A DNA stretch of 41,930 bases from Chromera velia (taxonomy: Eukaryota; Sar; Chromeraceae): the NCBI GenBank assembly GCA_018398765.1, contig JAHBMJ010000426.1, positions 5,807 through 47,736 of the forward strand, written 5' to 3'. The stretch's first letter is position 1, and every line of letters starts with the position of its first letter. The notes under the pieces were generated by a model that was not told the origin of the DNA, did no database searches, and worked only from the letters and a program-made list of their open reading frames with translations. A program made the translations under genes and the position numbers. Positions 20,228 through 30,756 of the stretch are shown here, one piece after another.

Positions 20228-21544
20228 GGAGAAACTCACCAGAGAAAGAAAGAGCCTTCTTCGAAGACGGGCAACCACCCTCTCACCTGAAGGAGAAATA
20301 GAAACAAGGGGGGGAAAGCAGTTTGGATGCTTATCATGCAGGCTTATTTGAACCCTTCTTCGCCGTCTTCAACAGCAAAGCCGGGGCATTCAAGCAACCA
20401 GGACAGAGAAGAGGGAAGAGAGAAACTACACGGCCACGGACAAGGGGGGCAGAGAGAGGCACAGAGGGAGTGAGAAAGAGGAAGGGAGGTAGCCCTGGGC
20501 AATGGGAGGGGGGACCACAGTTCATTTTCTCATTGTCCTTATATTAATAGAAGGAGGCATGCAGACACAACACTCTCTCCTCCGGGTTTCTCCTCTCCTC
20601 GGCAAAAAAGCAAATTTCAGCCTTCCTGACTCATCCACATGCGGACCTGCCAGTGTGAAGAATGCCCCCCTGAGCATTGTGAACACAGATCCTGCCGTCA
20701 TGGCGATGACCAACAAGAAAATGGTGCGGTTCAGACGCGCACTTTTGCTTTCTGGGTCCTCCTGGCTGGTCACCAAATTGCTCAAGTCACCCAACACTGC
20801 AGGCATCACCATTTGAGTCACAGTGCCGGCAAAGAGGAAAAAGGTACCCCAGACAATCAGCCAGAAGTCGGGATTGGCTAGTGCGAAAATTCTCCCCAAT
20901 GCCCCCCGCATCTTTGTGAGGATCAGAAACAGACCCACTGTCCCGCCCGTAATCAAACAAACAACCACCAACGTGCCCACCGATAACAACAGCACAGTGT
21001 TCATTCCCGCCAGCCAGGGAGCGAATTTTTCCAGAAAGTCGTGAATGGGATCCTCAGATCCCCCCCCAGGCTCCACTACGACCTCTGCCTCTGCACCTGT
21101 AAGCCCTACTCCGTCTCCGTCTCTGCCTGATTTGACAGCCGTCTCCGGACTGAGGGGGACCGGTGGAGTGGAACCCCGGAAAGATGAGGGTTGGGGAGAT
21201 CGTACTTCTGTGGTAAGGGCTGGGTGTATGACATCTTCTCTCCCTGCTTGTGTTCCACTGAGAGGATTCGGTTGAAGAGACGGACCCGTCTCTTGGATAG
21301 AGTACACAAAGAGGCTCACAGTGACAAGACTGAGGAGGGAAAGGCCTACCAAGGCAGAGAAACCAAGTGTCTTCCAAGACCGATGCATTGCTCCCGGACG
21401 TCTATACACCTTCCGCCTTGCTGGGCTTCTTGAGTGTTCCCCTCCCTTCTCAAGAGATTCCAGGAAGGGCTCCTCAAAGTCATTCTGTCCGTGTATGAGA
21501 AAGGAAGGGGGAGTGTCAGAACTCCGTCTCCTCACATCGAACAT
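15278..21544 (-). CDS. ABC half transporter, ABCB10/TAP-like
   Basis: Thirteen exons: 21544-20647, 20286-20240, 19959-19841, 19368-19143, 18821-18751, 18566-18413, 18146-17875, 17661-17621, 17404-17292, 16864-16712, 16285-16227, 15801-15652, 15425-15278. They total 2451 nt (816 residues) and all phases agree. It has one membrane domain plus one ATPase domain, so it should dimerise and drive ATP-dependent export. Seen: [32 protein letters not shown], the core helices, Walker A VGPSGAGKST (about 605-613), Q-loop AQEPALF (about 653), signature LSGGQKQR (about 712), Walker [13 protein letters not shown] (about 731-742) and H-loop AHR (His about 767), all intact. The N-terminus is long, with an extra helix at about 60-81 and a low-complexity linker to about 170. 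Its closest likeness is mitochondrial ABCB10 or plant TAP-type transporters; no clear mitochondrial presequence was seen, so the membrane is uncertain. Confidence 0.95.
18827..18912. repeat. GACA microsatellite in an ABC-transporter intron
   Basis: Tandem CAGA/GACA units lie just upstream (in gene direction) of the acceptor of the exon at 18821-18751, within the intron. A shorter CAGACAGA run lies at 18625-18650 in the next intron. Confidence 0.9.
20194..20228. repeat. GA dinucleotide repeat
   Basis: About sixteen GA units in the ABC-transporter intron just after the exon at 20286-20240. Confidence 0.9.
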
Positions 21545-22504
21545 CACAGAGGACGGAATTGTCGAGCTGAAGATGAAGGCTGAAGAAATTCGAGAGAGCC
21601 ACGTTTTGTTTCCTGCTCAGACTTTCGAAGCCGACCCTTGGCAATCGATTTCCGTGAATCCTTCAAACGGCTCACGCTAAAATGATACGAAAGGTCCCCC
21701 GTAGCAACGCGTCGTCTTTGTAAGACGTGTATTACTTGTGCCCAGACTATTGCGCAAGAAAATTGATTAGCCGAAGATTTCCCACCAGAAAAGAGGACGC
21801 CACTTTAGGACCATATTTAGGTCCCTGTGAAGGTCAGGCAAATCCCATAACATGCTATCTTGAGCCTGCATTCTTGAGCAACAGTTGCAGGACACGCAAT
21901 CGGGCCGGAGCGTGGGACCGACCTTGAACTCTGGGCCGCGGGAGCACCATGCAGCGTCAAGTTGGGGGCGCGGATGGGGCGCGGCGCTGCATGCATGGCA
22001 TGCTTGCCATTGCTTGCCATGGCTTTCATGCATTTGCGGTATGATTTGCCGCCATTTTGCCGACATTTGTTTGAGGAACCTCCAAGCCGTGCAGTCTGAA
22101 AGGCTGGTGTAAGAACGATCAAAGTGCTGTCACAAAATTCTTCCGTCCGCTTGAGTAGACGGTGACAAACTGTTCCGAAGATCGACTGTGCTGCCACACG
22201 CATACGCAATCACGTATCTTCTCCCACTCCACCTCTCTACAATCTTCCAGCCTGCTCCATCAGGCCCTTTCTCGTCAGGTAGCCGTGAGGTGTCAGTCTG
22301 CAGTGCTCTTGCAGTCGAGCCCTTCTTTGCGTTGGGCGCCAACAGACAGACAGCGATTGAGGCGCGTATCTGCTGGACGACTCAGTGTGTCTGTCTGACT
22401 GTGCCTCTTTGGGGGAAGTTCTGAAGGATCAAAGAAACTGACTGGCTGTCTGCTTACGATCACGTAGCTGGGCACGTGGATCAGGATAGACTCCAAAAGG
22501 GAAG
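21545..22504. promoter_or_regulatory. Divergent intergenic region (shared promoter region)
   Basis: 960 bp separate the start codons of the minus-strand ABC gene and the plus-strand gene at 22505. No coding signal was seen. It includes a GC-rich, palindrome-dense patch at about 21950-22035 with CATGCATGGCATGC and repeated CATTGCTTGCCATGG-like words that may bind transcription factors. Promoter function is inferred from the head-to-head gene order. Confidence 0.4.
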
Positions 22505-24861
22505 ATGGTGCAAGGGAAGGATATCCTGGAGGAGCCTGTGAAGGTGCAATTCAGATCTGCAAAGAAACTGGCTGAAGTGGTGAGTTTGGCAGAATTCTAT
22601 TGAATCGACACATGGTTCGTCAGAGGAAAGCGCCTGTCACTGCAATTTGTGACAAGACTGTTTATTCCCCTCTCTGTACGATTTGCAGCAAGCCCATGTG
22701 AAGTACGACAAGAGCACGGAGAGTCTGGTGTTCTCTTTCGTTGCTGGAGGGAATGACGAGACAGGTGGGTGGAGGCAGAGAGATAAATCGAAAGTCGAAG
22801 GTCAATGTGCTAGTCGTCCCGGGCTTTTTACTGTCTGGATTGCAGAGAAGCTCTGGTCGAAACAGCTTCAGTGGCAGGAGTGCAGACTTTTGCCGGAGCA
22901 ATCACCCGTCTACCCCGTTCTTTTTCGCGTACAGTACTAAATGATGAAATTGGGTTGATTCGGAAAGCACAGGAATCGAGTCTCTGTTGCATGTTTGAGT
23001 GCAGTACCGAAGGATGCCATCGAGGTGATCCAGCCACGCAACCACAGAGACCCCCGAAAAGAGACGTCAGGGCTGTTGTCGCCAGTCAACGCAGAGGGGC
23101 ACTGCATCGACTTCTCTGTCTTCTGCAAATTCACCAGGAAGGACCAACCAAACGCAAGGCCGTCACAAATCAATTTCACATTCGAGGACGAAGTGATACG
23201 AAACACATGGTGGGTCTTTGTAAAGGGGGGAGAAAAAGAAAGGCAGACAGAGAAGCAGAGGATGAGATGTGCAGGGACGCAGTCATCTTTCTTGTTCTGT
23301 TCGAGCCACTTTGTCAACCGCTTTCCTTTCTTCTCCAGGAGGGACCCCGTCGCCCCGCTTCTTCCTCTCTTCCTCTCAACGCTGCTCGCTCCCTCGAATG
23401 CATTTCTTTCTTCCATCTGAACATTCCAGATTCCTTCATTCTTCCACTGAATTCCTTTTCCTTCCAGGGTCGCTCAAATTGCTTCCGTCGTGGGGCCAGA
23501 CAGGGTGAAACCGCTGATGGGGGACAGCCCCACAGCAGCAGGTCAGCCTGAGCTTAGATCGGAATGGCCTGCGCTTTCTTGTGATATAAGGTACATCTCC
23601 ACTGAAGATTCGTATGGGCAAAGTCTATTCGGATCCCTGATGACAGTCCAGACTGCACCAAGCAAACCGGCGGTCTGAGCGGAATTCGTTCCGTTCGCAT
23701 AGCTGCGGAAGGGGGAGAGAGGCGTGCAGCCACACAAGCTGAGAACCTCAGTCGGGTTTCCTCCTTGCACAAACACACGAATACCTACACACATACAGAG
23801 CTCTGAACAATGCCTGTTTGGTTTGACTGTGTTCTTTAGACCGTTTTCTTTCTCACGTTCTTGTCTGGTCCTTTGCAGGGGGGGCGGTTGGTTCTTCAGG
23901 GCAGCTGTACAAGCAGGTGGGTGAGTGGGAACGTGCGTTTTAGTCCAAGGGAGGAAATGGGGAGGGAGGAAGGGAGGGAGGGAGGGAGGGAGGAACGAAA
24001 GACGAAGTCAGACTTCTTGAAGGCAAGGAAAGTGCCAGGCGGCAACTTTGAATCCTAGTTTAAATTATGTGTCTGCATGTCCTGGCGAGAACTGACGGAA
24101 TGGGGCCGGTGCTCCCTGCGTTCAACAGTCAGAAGACCAAACTCATCCGCATGTTTTTGTTTTTCGGCTTCTTTGTCAATTTGCAGATTTTGAACCTGAA
24201 GCTGAACACGAGCAGAGGACAAAAGGACCCCGCGACAGGTCGGTGTGTGTGTGTTTGTGTGTGAGAGAGAGAGAGTGAGTGTGAGTGTGTGAGTGAGTGA
24301 GTGAGTGAGTGAGTGAATGTCAGTGGGTGTCTGTGGGTGTCTCTGTACGTCTCTGTGTCTCTGTGTGTGAGAGAGAGAGCCTGCTTTTTTGCTGCAGGGC
24401 ACAATGAGGGACGGCGCAGTTGACGTGCTTTTGGTCTCGTATTTCTTTTACATCGACCTGACTTTTGGGATCAGTTACTATGAAAAGAAGGGAAATGGAG
24501 TCGTGCAAACGTCAGGATGGGAGGATGAGGAAAGACCACCTGTGCGTCTTACTGAAAAATTATCGGAAGCACGCTCATTTTAGCATCGCAAAGACAACAT
24601 TGCTGCGTCGTATGTTGCTTGCTTCGTTATTTTATGCACCCACAATCATTTTCTTGAATTTGCTCATCTACATGGGTGACTCCTCACCGTGTTGTTATTC
24701 TGGCTTTCTTGCAGGAGAGTCACTTCTGTTCTCTGTGGGGGTCAAGGTCGGCTCTCTCTCTTCTCTCCCTCGGTCTTCTTTGTCTCTCTCCCACTTGTTT
24801 CTCTCCCTGCACTCCGCAAAGTCGCTCTTTTTTCTTCCTCCCCCGCCCCCCTCTCGCTCTC

Positions 24862-24906
<45 letters not shown>

Positions 24907-26345
24907 CACTCACTCACACACTCACTCAGAGCGAGAGAGAAAGTCGGAGGAGAGGTTGTCCTGCATGTTTCCTGCTTTCCCCCTTGACTCGTTTTGAACA
25001 CACACATCTGCACACTGAACGTTTTGGTGTTCCAGATTTCCGACACTGTGATGTGTCATTCGTTTTCCTTCCCGTTTCTCTCAATTCTTCCTGCTCACTC
25101 TTTGATTATTCGTTCATGTTCGTCATGTGGCATTCCTCTTCTCTATTCTTTCCTTCTTCATTTTTTTTTTTTCAGATCGGACGAGGGACAGGGGAGCAAC
25201 AGGAGACTCACGAGTTGAGAATCCCATCATCGATCAAGCCAGAGAACAAGGGGAAGAAGTGTAAGGAGGTGGGTCAGCAGACGGTGTGGCGGATGAAAGT
25301 CTCTTTCAATCAGTGGTTTTGCACCAAGAGCTTTTCAAACACGCATGCTGCCATGAGTCAGAAAGTTATTTCAAAATTGGAATGATAAATACCTCCTCAG
25401 GTTCAGCGCATTTTTGGGTCGGGGTGTCCAAATTATTTCTGAATTGCCCCTTGAGCCGCAGCGCTTTGGTTCAAAGCTGTCAACAGATACCCTCTCGTGT
25501 CTTCATCCCGATTTTGTTTTCTTCCTGCTGAGCTAAAATCTTCGAACGGACGAACGAACAAGTGAGTTTCTGGTTGCAGCTTGCCAACGCGTTCGTGAAT
25601 GAAAACGGAGTGAGCCCGGCGGAGTCGGTCCCTCTCTACAGATACCTCCGGACAGTTGTCCAGGTCGGTTTGTTCCCTTTCTTTTCCGTTGCCTTCTCGT
25701 TTTGTCCCTCTGTTCTCCCCCTCTGCCTCTCTCTCTCTCTGTCTGTGTGTGTGTGTATATATATACGTGTGTTTGAGTGTGTGTGTATCTTTGTGTCTGC
25801 TGTTTGTTGTTGCAGAGAGAAAGTCTGCCGGAGGTCGTCGATTCGATCGTGAAGGATCTCCGCGAATTTGCCTTTGCGGGTCTGTCTGTTCTTGTGTCTC
25901 GTTTGGTCTGGTCAGGTGTGTGTATCTGTTTCGTCTGTTCTGGTCTGTCAAAAATGTTTCCATGGGCACTGCCGTCTCTCTCTTAGTTTGGGGCTTTTTG
26001 AAGAGTCGTTCATCTGTCAGAAACTCCGTCCGTATGGTTCATGAGCTTTCTCAGAGTCTGTCCTCCTGCCGTTTTACATGTGGTCGACGGGAAGAGGATG
26101 CTTTCGTTTCTTTTCCTCTGTTTCTGTGTATGGTTCCAAAGCAATTCTCCTCGGTCTTGATTCATCTCCCTACCTAGCGACACCAGCTGCTGGTTTTCTT
26201 CTTCACGCAATGAAACCACACATTGTGTGTTGTGCCCCCTCTGCTTTCTGTTCTGTGCATGCAGAGAAGAGGTCCAAAGCCCCCCCTCAGGAAAGCGGTA
26301 AGCCATGAGAGAGACAAAGAGCGCATGACGGAGGGAGATTGACTG

Positions 26346-26378
<33 letters not shown>

Positions 26379-26907
26379 CAGGAAAATCAAAAGTGAGGTT
26401 TTGATCCTGCTGTTCTCAAAAAATACGCACTGTCCCTTTCCACGTCTTCGTTTTCTTTTTTTCTCTTCGCTGTTCTTTGCTGTTCTCTCACCTCATTTCA
26501 CGATGTACGTATGGAAGCATGTATAAATGGATGGATGGATGGATGTATGGATGAATGAATGGACGCACAGACGGACGACCGATGCATATGAACGAACGAA
26601 CGAACGAACGAATGCAGATGACGACGTGCTGGAGAGCTGCAACGCGGACCTGGACGCTCTCCGAACGGCCCTGCCGATCAAGGTCAGTCAGTCAGTGAGG
26701 GAGGGAATGAGTGAGTGAGTGGGGAGCCTGACTGTTTGTTGTTTAACATGAATGCAAAGGAGAGTGAATGAGACTGAACGATGAGGTTGTGCTTGTGTGC
26801 TTTACTCGCCCCTCTTGCTCCCTCCCAGGACACGCTTCCTTAGTACTTTCTTGCCTGCCGCCCTTCTTCTGACCCTCTGCGGCACCTTTGTCTGTATCTT
26901 AGAGTCA

Positions 26908-26939
<32 letters not shown>

Positions 26940-27031
26940 GTTTTTCTCACTTACTCATTCACTCACACACTCCCTCACTCACTCACACACTCACTCACTC
27001 ACTCACTCACTCACTGTCTCTCTCTTCCTCT

Positions 27032-27068
<37 letters not shown>

Positions 27069-27497
27069 TTGATCTTTTTTTATTTGTCTGTTCTTCTGCC
27101 CCTCCCCCCCCCCCATGCAATGCAACGCGTGCAGTTGGGACTGTCCAAAGCGCCCCCGAGTGGGAAGGCCATGGACTCCTCTCACGGTCCGGCCGTGGCT
27201 CTTGTCTACGAAGCCCTCAGAGAGTCCATCGACAAGCAGAAGGCAATCAACAATGCTTCCATCAAGTCAGTGACTGGAAGAAGAAGACATCGGATATGCA
27301 ATTGATCTCAAGACATCGAATCGCTGATGGACCAGCAAGGCTATCTGAATAGTGCTTCCCCTCTCCCCCGCCCTTCCTTTTTCTTACTCTCTCTGCCGGT
27401 AAAGAGTCGGTTGACAGCAAGCATTTGTTCTAACACCTCTGTCATTCATGATCGCTTTGACGCATGCAGGATTCGAAGAGCGCAACCTGAAGGATGA
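22505..27497 (+). CDS. Unrecognised 335-residue protein, 13 exons
   Basis: Exons: 22505-22579, 22689-22764, 23005-23209, 23468-23541, 23879-23916, 24187-24238, 25176-25258, 25580-25663, 25816-25879, 26265-26297, 26618-26682, 27135-27265, 27470-27497. They sum to 1008 nt and all phases agree, so the gene is intact. I do not recognise the family. Residues 1 to about 140 look beta-rich and end in FTFEDEVIRNTWVAQIASVV, like the last strand and Trp-bearing helix of a PH-like fold (weak inference). After a glycine/serine linker, the rest is mainly helical and charged (ESLPEVVDSIVKDLREF, CNADLDALRTALP, GPAVALVYEALRESIDKQ). No signal peptide or membrane helix. The end of exon 7 uses a GTGTAA donor, chosen because the neighbouring GTAAGG breaks the frame. 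Introns are full of microsatellites. Confidence 0.8.
23944..23994. repeat. GGGA-rich tract, possible G-quadruplex
   Basis: Repeated GGGAGG/AGGGAGGG units on the plus (coding) strand in the intron after exon 23879-23916. Confidence 0.7.
24241..24380. repeat. GT / GAGT microsatellite block in intron
   Basis: GTGTGTGT, then GAGTGAGTGAGT and GTCTCTGTGT repeats immediately after the GTCGGT donor of exon 24187-24238. Confidence 0.9.
24868..24930. repeat. CA dinucleotide repeat followed by CACT units
   Basis: About sixteen CA units (24869-24901) followed by ACTCACTCACACACTCACTC, in the long intron 24239-25175. Confidence 0.9.
26348..26377. repeat. GT dinucleotide repeat
   Basis: About fourteen GT units in the intron after exon 26265-26297. 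The same intron carries ATGG (26530-26560) and AACG (26590-26612) tetranucleotide repeats just before the next acceptor. Confidence 0.9.
26914..27066. repeat. CT, CACT and GT microsatellites in one intron
   Basis: A CT run (26914-26940), ACTC/CACT units (26945-27015) and a GT run (27036-27066) lie in the intron between exons 26618-26682 and 27135-27265. Confidence 0.9.
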
Positions 27498-28033
27498 TTG
27501 ATTGTCTACTGATCGATCTGGCTGGCCGAATTGAAACAACTTTATCGATCTGCCTGCACCCGCCGTTGGTCTCAATGAATGCTGATTTGGAATCGTTCAA
27601 CCACGAGTGAAAAAGCTTTTTTAAGTACCCTAGAGGAGTACCACTATAAAAACTGCAATAGACAAATGGAAGTGTCCAGTTTGCAAAGCGCGTCATACTG
27701 ACAAGGGAAAGCAAAACAACCGGGAGGGTCCCCTCCCTGGTTGACTTGGATTAGCATTGTACGACAATCCAAACATAAAACTGCAACCCTCGCTGCAACC
27801 ATAAAAGATTGTGCTACAAAGTACTGTATACTAGCTGGCTCAGGTTCGGTGGGATAGGATAGGATCGGATTGATGTTCCGGGTTGCCCCGCGCAGTCCAC
27901 TGCAGGGCTTCAACTTGTACCCTAGTTTGCACCGTCGAGAGGTCCCTCAGATACAAGCTCAGACGACGTGATAATTGTATAAACTCGTTGAATATCGTTA
28001 AAAAAAAAATCTTAGTTTAGTAGCTGAATAAAG
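27498..28033. other. Intergenic spacer
   Basis: No gene seen. It is AT-rich towards the right, with a GGATAGGATAGGATCGGATT run near 27850, and directly precedes the hAT insertion. Confidence 0.5.
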
Positions 28034-28041
28034 CTTCAGAG
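28034..28041. repeat. Left target-site duplication CTTCAGAG
   Basis: Eight bases identical to 28988-28995, abutting the left TIR. Confidence 0.9.
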
Positions 28042-28987
28042 TAGTGACCATGTTTGATTTGATTTGATTTAAGGTAGGGCTTAAGCTCAAATCAAATATC
28101 CACTCAGGGAGCACCTAGTGTTTAAAGACCTATGAAATACGATCAAATATTTGATCAATATGACTTTCAACCTCAAATATGAAGGTCCCGAAAAAACTTT
28201 TGCAAGTACGGATCCGTCACGCATGCTGATTCAAATAAAAAAAAAAAAATGGTCCGTGCAAAAGGGGGTAAATGTGATTCAGTGTCAGGTGAAAATACAA
28301 GGAGCGGAGGGGGAAGGAGAAACTATTTATGGCTGTGAGTATGCAGCAGCGGCAACCAGTTCTTTTCAAACCCACCTCATCAATCAGCATGGCTTGACGA
28401 TCACGTCTGACAAACATGTGCAGCTGCTCTAAGAAAGACAGGAGAAGTGGTCGGAGGGGGCGGAAGGGACGAAGCAGCCTGACGTGCGAACGTTTTTCCC
28501 CACCAAAGATGAAGCAGAAGCCATGGTCACACCATATACAGAGACGCATGAGAAGAGAATCAAGTGCGATATGCTGACCACTGACTTTCTGGCCAGTGCT
28601 GGCTGGCCTCATCTCACAGAAAACAAGACATTGCGAAAGCTGGTCAAGGCACTGGACCCTTGCTACGATCTCCCGTCTGTGGGGAAGGTGCAGAGACTTC
28701 TGCTCCCAACACTGAAGAACGAGATTATTCTGTCAATCAAAGACAGGTTGAGAAAAGCAGCGACCCGACGAGTGTCGATCACCCTCGACATGTGGTCGCA
28801 TTCAGGAAAGTCAGGGTTCCTGACGATCATAATCCATTGGCTGACAGAGAACTTTGAGATGGATTCAGCCTCTTAAGAGGTTAACCTCAAATCTTACCTC
28901 AAATATCAAATATTTGAGATTGAAGCTCAAATTAAATTAAATCAAATCAAATCAAATCAAATATAATCAAATCAAACATGGTCACTA
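28042..28987 (+). mobile_element. hAT-superfamily element, 946 bp, internally deleted
   Basis: Terminal inverted repeats begin TAGTGACCATGTTTGATTTG at 28042 and end with the exact complement at 28987. An 8-bp direct repeat, CTTCAGAG, flanks it (28034-28041 and 28988-28995), the hallmark of hAT insertion. Sub-terminal AAATCAAAT words cluster at both ends, as expected for transposase-binding sites. The interior carries a broken transposase fragment. At under 1 kb it cannot encode a full transposase and would move only in trans. The perfect target duplication and matching ends suggest a fairly recent insertion. Confidence 0.93.
28151..28876 (+). pseudogene. hAT transposase N-terminal fragment (BED-like finger plus start of catalytic domain)
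   Basis: One plus-strand frame, interrupted by a single TAA at 28430-28432. The first part ends in FQTHLINQHGL, the His pair of a BED-type zinc finger, though its cysteine pair is degenerate (CQV...YGCEY). After the stop come FLASAGWPHLTENKTLRKLV, DLPSVGKVQRLLLP and ITLDMWSHSGKSGFL. This is the typical hAT order, with the first catalytic aspartate in LDMW. The frame ends at DSAS just before the right TIR, so the later acidic residues and the C-terminal dimerisation region are gone. Confidence 0.85.
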
Positions 28988-28995
28988 CTTCAGAG
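28988..28995. repeat. Right target-site duplication CTTCAGAG
   Basis: Eight bases identical to 28034-28041, abutting the right TIR. Confidence 0.9.
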
Positions 28996-29012
28996 TTCAA
29001 ATTCCTATCTAC

Positions 29013-30330
29013 GAGTGGACACTAAAGTTTTAAAGTTTTTTTTTATTAAAGTTTTTTTTTTTGCCCTCTATAGACTTTATTTTAAAAAAATATTTTTCAA
29101 TTAGTTTTTGAATAGGTCGTTAATTAAGTCAGTCATAACTAAACTAATTAACTAGCCTACATAGAAAGTAGTAGAAGCTCAGTCTATTTAAGTTTGGATT
29201 TATGTTTATATTGGCAATAATCATCGGCGATATGCTAGGCAACATCGATCGGATCTAGCATCAGATAAAAAGTGATCGAATGACATCACGGATAAAAAGT
29301 TCAGATATACTTGCAGTGTCTTGCACTGCGGAGTGGACAGTTACAATCATTAGAATCAATGGATTCCAGCTTAGCCAGGCAATGCAAAAATTCTTTTTTA
29401 TCCAGCCACTTGGCAAGTGGTGAGGCACATTCGAGACAAAGAGAAGGGTACAGAGGACTTGAAGTTTTTTCAGCACTTCGTGGCTGTCGAGTGGGTGGAA
29501 GACTTTGAATTGGCAAATATCAAAGATGTTATGCCAATGTTGGCATACATTGAAAAGAGGTTAGGAGTGGGTACTAAAGTTTTTTTTATAATATAGTTTG
29601 CCTGAGAAACTTTAAACTTTAACTTTAAAACTTTAAAAGTAAACCTAGAAGTAAACATGCAATCAGACATACAAAAGTTGATCTAGAAGACGTTGCTAGA
29701 GAAGTTGATTTCATTTATATCGTTGCAGACAAAGTTAGTGCTTTATATAAATCTATGTAGGAAATACTAGGCTGGCCAGAGCCTGTATGGCTCACCGGCT
29801 TTAACCTCATACATCATCCTCATCATCATATATGCTAGCATATATGACTAGATAAGTGATAAGTGATTTAATGGTGCCCTCTAGGGTGCCCTAGAGCACT
29901 GTCGCCATTTTTTCTTATAGAGGTCGCCGCTGCAAAGCGACTAGTTATGTATAACTAGGTATACTAGTTATGTAAAAGTTTCAGAACTTTGAAAACGATG
30001 CATATAATGCATTTTTATATTAATTATAACTCTTAGAAAAATTTTTAGAAATAACTTTGATATAAATTCAAAGAACCGGCAACTTTGGTCCTCTAGGGTC
30101 CTTCTCTAGAAAGTCTACTGAGTTAGTAAGTCGCCGATGATTATTTCTAATGTGAACATAAATTTAAACCTGAATAAACTCAGCTTCTACTACCTCCTAT
30201 ATAGGTTAGTCAATTAGTTTAGTTATAACCGACGTAATTACGGACATATTAAAAAACTACATGAAAAATATTTTTTTAAAATAAAGTCTAGAGGGCAAAA
30301 AAAAAACTTTAAAATTTTAGTGTCCACTCC
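29013..30330. mobile_element. Inverted-repeat element A (arms 29013-29231 and 30130-30330)
   Basis: The left arm starts GAGTGGACACTAAAGTTTT and the right arm ends with its complement. Both arms include GCCCTCTA-AGACTTTATTTT, a poly-A/T tract and an inner AATAATCATCGGCGA. They are diverged reverse complements about 200 bp long. Between them lie a stretch of unrelated sequence (29232-29562) and the left arm of element B. It looks like a MITE or foldback-type element into which something else inserted. No transposase was seen. Confidence 0.75.
29421..29565 (+). pseudogene. Short coding-like fragment between inverted-repeat arms
   Basis: A plus-strand frame reads VRHIRDKEKGTEDLKFFQHF...VEWVEDFELANIKDVMPMLAY, with codon use and residue mix like real protein, and then runs into the start of element B. 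It has no start codon or matching exon and I do not recognise it. It could be a captured host exon or a piece of the transposon that carried the arms. Confidence 0.35.
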
Positions 30331-30756
30331 TAAAAAAGAGGCCTGGGGGGATAGCGGTTACAAGCAGCCACCACCGTCTTTTAGGAGAAGTAATTGTGGC
30401 AAAAAAAGAAGTAGATTTTCTAGAGAAGGACCCTAGAGGACCAAAGTCGCCGGTCGTTTGAATTTATATCAATGTTGTTTCTGGAAATTTTTATGAGAAT
30501 TATAATTAATATAGTAATGCATTACATACCTCGTTTTTAGAGTTGTGAAACTTTTGTATAATTAGTACATCTACTAGTATATAAAGTGGCAAGTTTGCCT
30601 GCAACGATATAAATGAAATCAACTTCTCTAGCAACGTCTTTTAGATTAACTTTTGCATGTCTGGTTGTATGTTTACTTTTAAAGTTTTTAAATAATTAAA
30701 GTTTAAAGTTTTACAGGGAAACTATATTATAAAAAAAACTTTAGTGCCCACCCCTA
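29563..30756. mobile_element. Inverted-repeat element B (arms 29563-30119 and 30409-30756)
   Basis: The left arm starts AGGAGTGGGTACTAAAGTTT and the right arm ends AAACTTTAGTGCCCACCCCT. The inner ends share CTTTGGTCCTCTAGGGTCCT and its complement. The left arm is longer because it carries an extra block at about 29760-29940. The right arm of element A sits in the loop. The ends of A and B are clearly related (GAGTGGRYACTAAAG), so both belong to one repeat family. Confidence 0.75.

Noticed and set aside
24465-25385. Plus-strand 306-codon open frame
   Set aside because: It spans an intron with CA/CT microsatellites; the true exon at 25176-25258 uses a different frame.
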